Shown one piece after another: positions 14,101 to 27,286 of a stretch of 64,000 nt of DNA. The position numbers and the translations under genes were made by a program. The notes beneath the pieces were generated by a model. It worked only from the letters and a program-made list of their open reading frames with translations. It ran no database searches and was not told where the DNA came from. Within the stretch, counting starts at the first letter, position 1; every line of letters begins with the position of its first letter. Source of the DNA: Phylloscopus collybita. Lineage: Eukaryota; Chordata; Aves; Passeriformes; Phylloscopidae. Location: positions 31,785,001 to 31,849,000 of the forward strand of contig JAJNNQ010000024.1 in assembly GCA_027886175.1 (NCBI GenBank), read 5' to 3'.

Positions 14101-17100
14101 CTTTTTTGTTTTGCTTTTTTTTAAAATGATGAAAGTCTCACAAGGATGTAAGGGTATCTCCTGAAGCTCTGCATTTTGACACAGGATTGGAATGCTGGAC
14201 TGTAGCTGACACACATGAAAGCAACTGACTGCACCAAGCCACACCATGTCACACAGTCTGAAGCTGCAGTCTCTATTACTGCCTAAAGGATCTCCACTTA
14301 GCGCTGTACTCTGCAGCACAGATCCAGCCTCAAACCTACCCACAGTTTCCGAGCCACAGCCTCTGCCTGCAATGCCCTTCAACAACGCTTACAGAAAGAA
14401 ATCCAAGTGGCTGAAAGCAAGGCTAGAGCTCTAATGAGCACTAGTGACTGCATGGGCAGAGCATGCTGACCACAAAGCACTACTTAGGCAAGTACTGCCA
14501 TCAATAGGCCAATGAAGACACAGGGTCATTTGTCTACACCTCGACTGCTGTCTGCCTCAATCCCACACTTAAATTGGCACAGACTGGAAATTTATACCGT
14601 ATCATCACATCAGCAAAATTCAGCTTGCCACTGTGTATCTTTCCACTTAAAGAACTGATTTAAACTGCAGCTCCAACAGGAAACTTGCTGATATACCTCT
14701 GCAAATAAAAAGGCTTACAGTATAATAAATAAGCTGCAATGCTGAGCTCCTGTATGGCTGTTGCTGCATATCCACAGTGCACTTACAGCATTATGCTTTT
14801 TTTCCCCCAACTCTTACAGTTCCAATTTGTTTTCCATGATACTGAATGGCTCCTAGTCCCGAGTTTGTTTTTTGCAAAGCAGCTCCTGAAATGTAATTCA
14901 CTTAGTTGACACAGTTACACTGAAGTAGCTTACTGACATTTCAACATATTACTTATTTGACAGTCTGCACAAGTCTCCTGTTTTTCATGTTTACCTGTGG
15001 AAATCTCAAGTTGTTCTACCATAAGGAAAATCCCTTTTTTTACAATCTCACCTCTCCTGAGAAGTTTCAACTTTGATTTTTCTCCCAGGCTGCCTTATAC
15101 CATTGAACCATTAGCATCTCCCATCTTCTTTTATCATATACAGCCTTCAGTTGTATAGATGTTACTTATCTGCTTTAAAGTTACTTTATCTACCCCGTGA
15201 ACTTTAAAAATGTCATCTTTGAACATTCAAGAAAGCAAATGGTGAAGAATGGCAACACTGCAATGTAACTGTGAAGAAAATCCAAAGAAACTATTACTGA
15301 CGTGTAACATCTGTGGTAAGATCTGGGCCATGCACCGAAAATCTTGCCAACACTCAGCCTCTCCTTTTCCCCGACCCAGACAGGGCAGTATTAAGAAGCT
15401 TAGTTAATGGCTTTCAATTTGATACTAAAAGAGCTGATGTTCAGTCAGTGCAAAGCCACTCTAAATAAAACCACTGGCAAAATGAAGCAGCACTGGGTAC
15501 AACAGCTGGCCATCAGCAGGGCCAGTGGGCAAAAATCGAACCCTGCCAGCCGAAGTGAGGACTTTGCACGTCCCTGTTAAAAGGGTTAAACAAGTCCCCA
15601 GGCATTCTGCTTTTCCCATGTATCTGATGGAGTTTAGAAGTATCAGCTGGTTGTTTATGGGGCAACTTTATTTGTTTTGTATTAATAACAGTAATTGCCA
15701 TTAAGACTGTATAGGCAGAAGTGAAGCGGCAACTCCTAAACTACCTGCTGGCTGCTTAAATTAATTTTTCCTGAGGTCTCTTTTTCCCCAAAACTGGTCC
15801 TGGTTCTTGTGTTTGCTCTCAAATCCAGCTGAGCTTGTATTCTGTGATTCAGAGGTGCTTTTATCTGCTGAGCACTTCCTTCACTCTCTGCTATACTTAA
15901 AAGCCTGCAAGCTTTCACAGCCTTCCTATTTAGACAAGCTACTACAGCCCTAACTATTGACAAATAAACCCTTTTCTTGCACAGCACATTATAAGGCAAT
16001 TAGAAAGGGTCCTGATACACCAACAGGCAGGAAATAAAAGCACAAAAATTCATTTACAGGCTTGCTCCAGAAGATATCAAGACACTGATCAAATATCAGT
16101 AATAAAGTGATCTTCTTATCATTTGGGAAGCTCACCAAACACAATGGCTGCAGGTTTAATATTTCTAATGCAGATGTCTGTGTTACTGCTGGCCCTGAGG
16201 AGGACATTAGCTACAAACACTAAATGCAGGGCTTTAAAATAGGGAATACATCCATCTTAAATCTCTAATAAAGGAAAGTAAGTAACAGAATTTTCCCTAA
16301 GCTTTCCCCAGCTTTTCATGCAGAAAGTCAAGACTTCCACAAAGCTGTTGCACTTTACCTTAATGTCTGCCTTCTCTCTATAACTGTTCTCAAGCTATTC
16401 GGGCTTGTCTAGCTGGGTACAAGAATTCTCAATGAGCTACCTATCTGATTTGAAGCACAAGACTTCTAGATTCTCTCCTTCTAATTTTGGAGTGGTAAAG
16501 GGTTTAAATCTGTACAAATCAGGGTGCCACAGTTCTGCATGTGTATACAGTTTAAGAAAAAGATTCCCAGCAGTCAGGGGAGAGGAAAGAAGAGGGACAA
16601 AGCAAGGTATGCTTCAGGTTCAGTTTACATCTGCTCAAGGTGAATAATGCAGAGATCACTGGAAAGCAGAGGGAAAAGTGTCTACACTGAATCAGCTATT
16701 CCTCTGCATGTTTTCTACTCTTGATAATCAGGTACAAAAATTTTTTTGTAAAATCCCACTTAGATAATCAGTCTCTTTCTCATCAAAAGTCAAAATCATC
16801 CTGCTGCCAAGAACATGCCTTTTTGTTAAGACACAAGTTTAGTTTTCTATAAATTTATCTATGAATAGAGAGTAACTGAGGAATTTCTATACTGTCAGTC
16901 TTCATGACTGCACTGATACACCATAATTTCTCCTCAAGGCTCATCTCATGCAGTCCTGCAGTGGCATAGGTTCAGATATGTTTTTCCAAGTGTTTCAGAA
17001 TCAAGACATTGTTTCAAAGCCCTCTCTGTGAGCTCAAACGTCAACAAAAAATAACCCCCAATGATCTTACCACAGAAACAAAAAGAAACACTAATCTTAA

Positions 17101-18510
17101 GTTGTTCCATCACATCAGGGAGGGATGACTTATGCTTTAAAAAATAAGCAGCAGAGAGTATTAAAAAACCATCTTCATCTTCCAAGCAAAGACACATTTT
17201 ATGTGGGAAAATCTATTCTCTAGATGATAAGTTGAAGAGTAATATAAAGCAAGTCTGAACTGTTGTCCAGACAAAACCCATTTCCTGACCAACCCTTCCA
17301 ACCTGTATCTCAAATATATGTAGCCTCATAGGATGGTCAGGGAACAAACTGATGAGACTGTATGTCCCAGGGCATTAGAATTACTGTGTCTGCACTGGAT
17401 TTCTTAATGAGCTGAAATCAGACTGTTAACCAATTATGGCTGAAGCTGTGGATGCTCTATTATGCTCTGACAGCCAGTACACACTCTATCTCAGTAGGGA
17501 CTATAAAAAAATGTGGGAACTGGGTAGAAATTTCTTCTGTTAGCTGCAGTATCTCTGCTCTGTACCTGTCTCCAAATATGCTATGAAGCTGCAAACTATT
17601 GGAATTATAGATACCACCAATTACTGCTACTTGTCTTGACCCAGTAAAAAGCCAGATGGAGGTCTAAGCAAGAAACAAACAAAAGATAAGAACAGCTGAG
17701 AGTGAGATTATTCCCAGCAATGTGCAATTTAGGTGAAGCCTATGAGTTCCTGGCAAACTGCCCATGAGAATGCTGCTTAAGCCAAATTGAATACCTCTGA
17801 CCTATGGATGTTTACAGAACGCCAGTAGTCATAGAGCACTGCAAGGATAAATGAATGGGACTAAAAAAAATTAAACAAGAGAAGAAAAAAACCAGGACCA
17901 GACATAAAATTTTACAATTGCTGTGTGTTTTCCTAGCTATGGCTGAGTTATCCATGAACCTGAAGACAGTTTGAAATATAAGTATTTACTGACTGTTGAG
18001 TCAATCATGCCTTCAGCCTAATTTCTGTTTAAAATAAATTTAAAAAAACAGAAATTTTAAAAATGTGGAAATTAAGCTGTTTCAATTTCTTTTTGACAGC
18101 CTGAGAGATACAGACTAGTAAGAGATTACATAGGTTTGATTAAATGCTCACCAATCTGGCATGTCCCACATCTTAATTTTTAAGTAGGTGGACAATTTTA
18201 CAGAAAGGGAGGGGGAAAACCTACACAAAACAGCGTCTGTTGTACTTATAAAAGCTAACTGTACTTATAAAAAGCTATTTTTTTCTTTTGTAGCCTTCCT
18301 TTTTTTTCTTTCCACTCTCATTTTTTCCCCTTCCTATCCAATGGCCACACTGCTGAGAGGCTCACAGAATCTAGGATCTGTACACAAAGACAGAAAGAAA
18401 AAATGTATGTACAGCTTGTGAGAGACTCTGTCTAGATCTCAACACAGTTTAGTTTCAATAGCTCCTACATGAGCACTGTAGGGTGTTAATCCAGTCTTTG
18501 GTGTGTTAGG
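8170..18510. other. Non-coding AT-rich DNA
   Basis: About 10 kb without a recognisable gene, RNA gene or mobile element. It contains a 22-base A-run near 9671 and T-runs near 11481. Open frames up to 109 codons show no known domain and no convincing splice context. Part may be very old diverged repeats that cannot be seen by eye. Confidence 0.55.
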
Positions 18511-18514
18511 TTTT

Positions 18515-19476
18515 TTAGGACTGCAGTAAGGCTTTGGATACCCTCCCTCATGGCATCCTCCTGGACAAGCTGTCCCAGCTGCAATCTGAGCAGTTCACAC
18601 TGTGCTGGGTGAAGAACTGGCTGAAGAGGCTCAAAGGGGTGTAGTGGATCAGGGGGCTACATCTGGTGACTGGTCACCAGTGGTGTTCTGCAGGGCTCAC
18701 TTCTAGGGACAGTTCTGTGCAATTTGTTTATCAGTGATCTGGATGCAGCAGCTGAAATGTTTGCTGCTGATGCTAAACCAGGAGGTGCTGCTGTTTCTCT
18801 GGAGGGACCAGAGGCCTTGAAGAGGAACCTGCATAGAGCATTGGGAAATCATCCCTGGCATGAAACTTAACAGTAACAGCTGCCAGATCCTGCGCCTGGG
18901 ATGGAGTAACTGCAGGCACAAGTACAAACTGTGCCAGGGGTGTCTGGGAGTGGCCTGCAGGGAGGGCCCTGGGGGTGCTGGTGGCAGCAGCTCAGTGAGA
19001 GTCAGCAGGGTGTGCCCGGGCAGCCCAGAGGGCAGAAACCGTGTCCTGGGGGGCACCAAACACGGCAGCAGGGCCGGGCAGAGCGGGGAGCACCCGCTGT
19101 GCTCAGCGCTGCCGCCGCCTCACCCGCAGCGCCGGGAGCAGTGCTGGGCACACAGTGTAAGGGGGATGGGAGGGAAGAGGAACGCATCCAGAGAAGAGCA
19201 ACCAAAGTGGGAATGGCTCAAAGCTGCACGAGAGAAGGCTTTGACCACACTTGACCATGGGAAGCACATCTATACTGAGAGGATGGCCAGGCACTGGAAC
19301 CCCCAGACCTCCTGGGTAAGTGATCGATGCCCCATCCCTGCCTGTTTCAGAAGCATTAGGGAAATGCCCTTATTAACATGCTTTAACTTTTGGTCAGCCC
19401 TCAAGCTGTTAGACAGTTGGGCTAGATCATAGTTTTAGGTCTCTTCCAACTGAAATACTCTATTCTGTTCTGTTTC
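18515..19476 (+). mobile_element. CR1 LINE, 5'-truncated, with RT C-terminus and 3' end
   Basis: The plus strand opens with a broken CR1 reverse-transcriptase frame: DCSKALDTLPHGILLDKL near 18518-18571, followed by words equivalent to GSVLGPVLFNLFISDLD near 18690-18745. It then runs through the GC-rich C-terminal part (18940-19140) and the untranslated end with AACCAAAGTGGGAATGGCTC. It finishes with the family 3' terminus GGTCTCTTCCAACTGAAAT plus short 'attctgttctg' repeats at 19455-19476. Frameshifts and deletions make it non-functional. CpG richness inside the element explains the local GC peak at 18.9-19.2 kb, so that peak is not a promoter. Confidence 0.9.
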
Positions 19477-22400
19477 TTTTTTAACTTTTGTCTTCTAAGT
19501 TTGCTACTTAGAAATCCTACATCCCTGTCCTGTTATAATTAATACAGCATAGAGCTGTACTATCCCCATTTTAGATCCTTGCCACACCATTAGCTAGAAC
19601 TCCTTATAAGCTGTTAGCTCCAGAGTAATTTTCAGATCAACCAGTTCTGTAAGAACGCTATTAGAACAATATATTGGGTACTTAAGCAAAACCAAAGTAA
19701 GAATTTGTCAGGAACATGTGTCAACTGGAGGCTATAGCGAACAGAACTATTTTTCATTTTCATCTCATTGTACTGCACTGCCTGTCACTGCTGGCCCCAG
19801 TCACATCTTGCCACAGTGATGCATGAACTTGTCACCTCAAAATTGGACTGCTGCGACCTACACGGAGTGAGGCCACGCAGGGCCTGCAGCTGGCACCCAA
19901 AGCTGAGGCTCCTTTATGAGAAGACACGGTGCCACTTCAGCAGATTGGGCTCATGTTTCAATGGTCTGTACTTGTAAGCTTAAAAATTCAAGGTTCTGAT
20001 TTTAATAATTACAGCCAAACTACATGAGAGAGAATTATCCAGGAAACTGAGCCCTGCTGACAACTACTTCTGCAACAACCTGGCATTGGAGATAAACTAA
20101 ACTACCAAAGAGGGGAGTCTTAAAGACAGGTTCTAGATTTGGTTTGTTCATGTCCACTGAGAGTTCAGCACAGTTCAAATTCCTTTTGGCATGCTTTCTT
20201 ATTTATCCCAACCTTTACCAAACTCTAGCAAAAGAAGGGGTGACTGACTTATAAACAGTCTTTTTATCTGCATTTCATTTGTAGATAAAGGAACTATACC
20301 ATAAAATATGCTCTTACAGGCTTTCAGTAAACACATTGCTGTTAATAACAAAATCAACCAACCAACCAAAAAAAACCTCCAAAAACCCAAAACCCGACAA
20401 ATAAAAAACGCCTATGAAACAAAACTTTTTTTAACAAATCCCTTTACTGTGCAGACATTCTGGACATCTCACTTGACCACTGAAGTAACTGAGAGCACAG
20501 GATTTCACTCAGTAAGTTTCTCTCTGACAATTATCATTTGTAGTTCCGTTTTCTTGGAAGTTTTGCAAAGTCTTGCCGATTTTGCTTTACTTACTACAAG
20601 TTAAGAATGTTCAAATCCATTTTGAACCAATGTGCTCACCAGAAATTCACAAAATCACTAAAGGAATCATTAGGACATAAATCACACACTGCCCATCCCT
20701 GTCACAAATGCGTCTCTTGATTTATATACAAGAACATAGTGGCCTCTTTCAACACAAAATATAATTTACATATCCAGAAAAAAACAGAGATGCCACTGCC
20801 AATCCTGTTGTGTTCCTGTAAAAACATGCAATTTATGTGTACTGCCAAAATGCAATTACCTAACTCTTGATAAATCTTCAAATGTTTCTACACTCAAAGC
20901 TTCTAGTACAATCTTTTTAGGAACCACTAAAAACAACTTCCATTATTAAAAAAACTGAATTAAAAACTATCCCAGATATTTCTTGAAGTCTAAGGTACCT
21001 CCTACAACCCAGAAGACACGCAAGTCGGACTTTAAGCAACTGAATAAATACATTTCAAGCAGGTTTAGCTTCAAATAGAAGGGAGAAGTTATAGGATTAC
21101 TTTAGGAACATGGTTGCATAGTGCAGATGTGCTGATCCACAGCACCCATGTCACTGAGAAGGAGGTAACATCTGAGCAACTTAGATACCAACATTCCTAC
21201 TGAAGATTCCCCCTATGATTATGATGAACTCTTCTGTGAGAAGTTCATGAACTGTGTGACTCATATCAGAAATAAATCTTCTTGCAAACATATTCCTTCT
21301 TAGGGTTTTTTTGTTGTTGTTGCTGGTTTTATTTTAATACAGTTTACAATCACTGTTTATGACCCAGAATAAAAACTGCTATGACAGCATTGGTTATGGG
21401 AAGCCGTAACTAATCACAAGTCAAAGCTGATCAAAAATAAAACACTTGTAGTTCCGCCTCATTCTTAAAGAATGACCTTATCATGCAACAAATAAACTTT
21501 TTGTGCACTGTTCCCTCTGCCCTGCAAATCCTCTATAAAAATGAAACATAATGTTATGCCACTTGGCAATGTATCAGGACTTCTGGCCTATAAAGGGACA
21601 GCTAAAGGCCGTACCAGATGCTTCTTCATCAGAAAACTAAAGCAAGACAGCAAGAGCAAGACAGAAGAGGCTTTTGTTACTGCTAATGCTTCCATGCTTG
21701 TTCTCAGGAGCTTTCTACCCTCAGGGAGGGAAAGACCATTACATTAGTGCCTCACAGACTTAACTAACTTAGAAGGAGAATTTAAGCTATTTAGACCACC
21801 AGCCAAACCAATGCAGTGATGCTGTTGCAGAGAGCAGTCCAATTAATTTCGTACTGAAAGCACAGGAAAATAAACAGAACCTACTGGCTGCTGCAGCTCT
21901 TCCACTGGAGAGTATTTCTCAACTGATCTTCCAGAGGCAGTGGGATTATGCAGGAAAGTTCTTGTATTTTCCTCATGTGACTTCCACATACACAGTAACA
22001 CCAAATTGTATAAAAGAGGAAAAATCACTCCACTGTCCACCCAGACAGACTGCAGTGGAGAGCAGAAAAGATACCCAACATCTTCATGCACAGAGAAGAG
22101 ATTTAAGGCGGAAGAGAACAAGACTTATGTCCTACCACATGATTTTTTCAACACCCTGATTTATTTCATTCTGTTTGCAGTATGCTGATCAGCACAGCTT
22201 TGCCAAGATCAAAATGAAAGTTGATGGTGCAGGAGAGGTAAATGGTAATGAATGGTAGCATAATTTTATGTCAAAAATATCAATGCCTTTTATTTTTATA
22301 AAAGGACTGTTTTCTTTAAATTCTTACACACTAGAGGAAGCTGTAATGGACTAGCAAAATTTAAACTTCTGTAAGAAATTTTCTCCTGAGAGCATAAAGT

Positions 22401-24351
22401 AACTGCTGCCAGGACATTGCATAACCAGGCATAAAATGAAGCAAGCTACTGAAAAAGGCTAGTCTTCCAATCACTCATATCTAAAATAGGAAAGCAGAAA
22501 GAGGAAAGTACCAAAGCAAAGCTTAGTTATCTACTAGGACCTTTAAATATTAAACCTTAATATTAAAAAATAGAGAGTGCCTACTACAAAGCCATTTCTT
22601 TTACAAGAGCCACATCCAAAGAAGGATGGCCTATGAAGCAGTCAAGCTCAAACAGAATCTGTTCTCAAATGTCATCAGAAGAGCAGTGTCTTTCCACCAC
22701 ATAATGATAAAAATAGCCAATGAAGGTTTATCGGTCCTTTTTGTCCTGTGAAGGCAACGCAGTTCAGAGAGAGGGAGCAGACATTTACCCTTGACTGTAA
22801 ATCATCAAAACAATTTACAGCTGGTTTAATTTCTGCACACCTCCAAACACTGAGATTGCACAGTGACAGATTGGGTCATAACCATACACAACCCCACAAC
22901 CAAGCCTCACACAGAGAAAATTTGGCCCTCAGCAATTTCTCTTCAGTTTTTTAAATAAGTGAAGTCTACTTATCGTCTCTCAATTTGCAGGACTGGCAGC
23001 TAGGGACAAAATAAAAATGCTACAGTTTGGCTCCTTCTTGTGATCCAGAACCAATAACAGAAAGAAAAATGGTTTACTACTGCATTTGTTTTAATCTCTT
23101 CAATGGAAATCCAGCTTTTACTACAGCAGTTGTCTGACACTGTCCAAAAACCAAGCAGCTCGGCACTTTGCAGAACTCTGTACAAAAGGAACTAAGCAAG
23201 CATCAATCATTTTCAAAATCTGCCTTATCAGTCAGTACAGACTGGAGAGAATATTTGTGTTATGTCCAAAATTGCCAAAGAAATGTCAGAGATAACAGAT
23301 ACACTCTGCAACATAAGAAAGAAATCATGGCAGAAACCAAGCAAAGTCCCAAAACCTGCAGCATTTTCAGGATATCACAACAAAAAGAGGTAAAGCTTTT
23401 CTGTTCCCAGCTCAGGCCTTTTTCTCCTCAAGCCTTGGAGAAGTGCAATCCATAGTCTGGCATCAGAGTCAGCATCACAAGCCAAACCACACAGTCCACT
23501 GTTGGAAATCAATCTTTGCTATTTTCTTAAAAATAGTAAATTATACCTTTTTTTAAACCTTATTGCTTGAGCCTACTGCTTTAGTATTTGAATTCTTCTC
23601 TCCACCTCTGAAGCTACAGAAAAGTTTTTGACAAAAACAGGCAAGATTTCCTTGTAACTACACAGTTCCGGAAGCTTAGCTTGAAGGAGAAAACACTATG
23701 TCCTGATAGTCACTGCAAAGGTGCCTCCCTTAAGGAAATTTTGCACAAGTTAATTTTCAGATCACATCATCTGTAAATACAGAAAAAAAAATCTGATCCC
23801 AAGTCAAAAAATCAGCTTTACTCTGTAACATTCTTAAGTGTAAGAGATTGAACTCTTAAGAGACAGAGTTCCTTTCTTAAAAGCTTAATGATACCATTTT
23901 ATTACTGTTCCAGACACCGTTCAGAGTTTTAGTGAAAATAAACATTTGATCATTCAACTGCTGAAAAATATTGTTCAACACTTGCAATAAGTGTAATGAA
24001 GAGAGGAAATTAAACACAAAAAGATACAAAAGCAACCAACTCACAAGACAGATAATATTCCTGCTTTAGAGCCAGAACAGATTAATATTCCATCTCTGAC
24101 AATACACCCTTAAAACAACTTACACATTTCACCATGTATTTCACCAGACCTTTTCAATAAAAATAAGTTATGCTTCCAATTTCAGGTTTAAGTCAAGAAC
24201 TTCTTTGGCAATTCTCACATGAGCTGTGAAAATAGTAATTTTTAACTGGTTTGACCTTTTCTTTCTAAAGTCTTCATATTGGATTGTTTCCTGATTGCTG
24301 AGAGGATAGAATAACCTCTGGAGGGACAGAAGTTCCCATTTTGAAGCTCTG

Positions 24352-24394
<43 letters not shown>

Positions 24395-25580
24395 TTTAAA
24401 GCAAAGCAGAGAATATGAAAAGATCAACTCAAGTGTTTTGGAAACTAATTTAAAATTACCTACCAACAAAAACTATGAAGCAAATTTTAAGTGCTATAAG
24501 ACAAACTTCTACTTTCTCAAGAAAATTTAAGAGAAGAGATTTTTAATCTCTGGCATCTCTCTCTTCGTTTCTGAAACAAGGTGGTTCAAAATACCCATCA
24601 CTCAGGAAGCACAAGCAGTACGCCTTCACAGCTACTAAAATGTGAAAGTATTGCCCCTCTTCAAGTGCTCATCAGTTTAATTGTGTGATACAGCTATAGA
24701 GGCACTAAGAAAGCTAGAAAGCTAAAGACAGGTTTTAAACTTTTTAAAACAACTGGAAGAATTAATGCAAATTAATTGCTAAAATAAACACCACATAATA
24801 AGCAGCTAACAAAACTCCTTTCTTCGGGTAAGGGAGAACGAAAGCTTTTCTCCTAAAGCTGGTTTTCTGAAAGAACTGAAGTGTTTCAGCTGCCCTCTAG
24901 TGTCAAAGTTAATGCACAGGTAAGCCAAGAGCAAGGCTGAAAAGATGCTTAAGAAATTAATTATTACGATTTATTTTTAACCACTGTAAAACTAAAAATT
25001 AAAAGTAAATTTTAAAATACCACTGGGCCAATTTTGTCTTTAAAATTAAGGTATTCAAGCCTTTCCTGTAATGTGCAATTCTGCCCCACAGCAACTAACT
25101 ACATGAAATTATGGGAGATCTTTGACTCAGTTTCAGCCCTATATTTCAGCCTAAGGAAAAGCTCTGCTTGATGCTAAAAAAAATTAAATAATTAGAATTT
25201 AAAAGAGAAAATAATCTACCATCTATTTCCATAACCCAAGTTGTAAGATAAGCAAATATTAAAATTTAAGAAATACTGGCTTTTCTAATTCACTCTACTT
25301 AAAACAAACTGTTTATATATAAGCATGACTGAAAAATTCTCCTTTTCTTCCTCAGGCTCCACATATAAATTTTAACTTGAGTTTAATTAGCATGCAGAAA
25401 AAGGAAAGCTCAGAGGGAAACCTTCTCTGGAGGGTTCTTTACCAGCAAATTGAAATGAAATCTTGAGCACTAATAACAAAACAAAGTTCATATGACCAAA
25501 AGTGAAACTTCTAAAAATATTAGGTCCTAACAAAAGAAGGAGAAATGTTCTAATGGATAAGCTAAGTTTTGAGTTGTGTG
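19477..25580. other. Non-coding AT-rich DNA
   Basis: Nothing recognisable as a gene. This is among the more uniform, repeat-poor stretches of the window, apart from the 38-base A-run at 24354-24391. It could hold conserved non-coding elements, which cannot be judged without alignment. Confidence 0.55.
24354..24391 (+). repeat. Poly(A) tract, 38 A
   Basis: An uninterrupted run of 38 A, long for a microsatellite in a bird intron. It could be the tail of a retroposed transcript, but the sequence to its left shows no gene that I recognise and no flanking target duplication was found. Confidence 0.95.
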
Positions 25581-25584
25581 TACT

Positions 25585-25660
25585 GCTGGTTCATGGTCAG
25601 CTTGCCATCAACTAGACAGAGCTGTTTCCCAGAGGGTCAGCATGAACTGGAGCATGAACC
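25585..25660 (-). mobile_element. Possible CR1 LINE fragment, antisense
   Basis: The words GGTTCATGGTCAGCTTGCCA and 'caactagacagagctgtttccca' resemble a CR1 segment read on the reverse strand. It abuts the plus-strand CR1 that starts near 25715, which suggests two separate insertions. The match is short. Confidence 0.4.
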
Positions 25661-25714
25661 AGGTATTCTTGAAACACATTCTTGTGCATATACACATGCT
25701 ATGGATGAATGGGA

Positions 25715-26765
25715 CCAGCCAACACAAGTTAGTCAGTGACAAATAATGCCTGACCAACTGGATTTGTGAACAGTGGCAGAGCAGTGGATGGGACTGACCT
25801 CAGCAAGCCTTTTAACAGTCTGGATTGGCGGGCAACTAGGCAAGTAAACAACTGCTTGGAAGGGCGGGCTTGAAGAACAGTGGTTGAAGTGTCACAATCT
25901 ATGCCGGGGGCCAGCAGTGAGGAGAGTATTGCATGGGTCTGTCTGGAGGCTTGTCCTGTTTAACACTTTATCAGTGACCTGGAGAAGGTGACACAGTCCC
26001 TCCCACCAGGCTTGCAGATGACAGCAAACTAGGGGATGCAGACAATAAGCTCCAAGGCAGGTCTACCATTTTGAGGAACCCAAACAGGCCAGAGAAACAG
26101 GCTGTCAGGAAAGGACCTCTGCTGAAAAGAATTTGTGGGTACCAGTGGGGATCGGGCTAAACGGGACTCAGAATTGCAATGAAGGTTAAAAGCCTACTGT
26201 ACTGTATCCACAAAACAATACACAGTAGATAACAGAAGTGATTGTTGTCCTTTACTCAACACTGCACTAAATCCAGTTCTGAGCCTCCAGTAAAAGAAAG
26301 TGTTGATCAAGGCTGTGAACTGTTGGAGTGATGCCAGAGGAGGCACATGAAGATGATCAGAGGGCTGGAGCACATCTCTGATGAAGACATACTGAAAGTT
26401 GGGGTTGTTCTGCCTGGAGAAGGCTCCAGGGAGACTTTATAGCGTGTTCCAATATCTAAAAAGGACCTGAAAGCTGGAGAGGGATATTTTACAAGGGCGT
26501 GTACCAACAGGACAAAAAGGGAAGCTTTCAAACTGATAGAGAACCAACTTAGATTAGATATAAGAAGTTTTTTACAATGACAGTGATAAAACACTGAGAC
26601 AGGTTGCCCAGAGAAATAATAGATGCTCCATCCCTGGAAATATTCAAGCCAGGTTGGACAGGGTTCTGAGCAACCTAGTCTGGTTGAAGATGTCCCTACT
26701 CATTGCAGGAGGCTGGATTAGATGGCCTTTAAAAGGTCCTTTCCAACTCAAACTGTTCCATGAGA
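25715..26765 (+). mobile_element. CR1 LINE, 5'-truncated, with 3' end
   Basis: The order is the usual CR1 order. It starts with a diverged RT segment (TGCCTGACCAACTGGAT near 25750, then CAGTGACCTGGAGAAGGTGA near 25973). The 3' part follows (AGAGGGCTGGAGCACATCTC near 26358, CTGCCTGGAGAAGGCTCCAG, and TTGCCCAGAGAAATAATAG near 26604). It ends with GGAGGCTGGATTAGATGGCC and AAAGGTCCTTTCCAACTC near 26708-26752. It has many stops and small deletions. It is immediately followed by another CR1 3' end. Confidence 0.9.
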
Positions 26766-26789
26766 AACCTGAGCAAGTCACCAAGTTTC

Positions 26790-27170
26790 TCAGGGAATTA
26801 GAGCTCCAGGCCTGTGAGGAAGGGCTGACTAAAATGGGCTTGCTTCATTTACAAAGTTTTTGGAGGAACACAATAGCAGACTTTCCCAAGCGAGGGTTAC
26901 CAAGAACACAAGCCAGGCTTTTTATGAAAGTATGTATGTGGTAGAAGAACAAGAGACAACTGAAGTTGCCACACGACATTAAAAAATCACTTCTTTGAAG
27001 TATTGGAACAGGTATCTGAGAAACTGTGGAATCTACAGCCACACAGATTATCAAGAACCATCTGGACCATGTCTGAGCAACCTACTCTGAAGTCAACATT
27101 GATCTTGCTTTGAGTAGGAGCAGGGCTAGGTGACCCTTTGAGGTCCCTTCCAACCTGAATGAGTCTGCAG
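26790..27170 (+). mobile_element. Second CR1-like 3' end in tandem
   Basis: After the 3' end of the preceding element, a second, more diverged CR1-like segment runs to GAGGTCCCTTCCAACCTGAA near 27139-27158, the family 3' terminus. The middle is poorly matched. This is either an independent older insertion or a remnant split by the neighbouring one. Confidence 0.6.
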
Positions 27171-27262
27171 GTGACATCACCTTATAAACCTAAGTACACA
27201 GTAGTCTAGGATATTGTAGATTCAATGCCCTTCCTGACAGTACCATCACAAACCCCAATATC

Positions 27263-27286
27263 TATTTATTTATTTATTTATTTATT
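27263..27286. repeat. (TATT)6 microsatellite
   Basis: Six perfect tandem copies of a four-base unit. Confidence 0.95.

Noticed and set aside
18930..19170. GC- and CpG-rich peak as a promoter
   Set aside because: It coincides with the GC-rich C-terminal part of a CR1 LINE.
18860..19432. 190-codon plus-strand open frame
   Set aside because: It lies wholly inside the CR1 LINE and in a frame that does not match the CR1 proteins.
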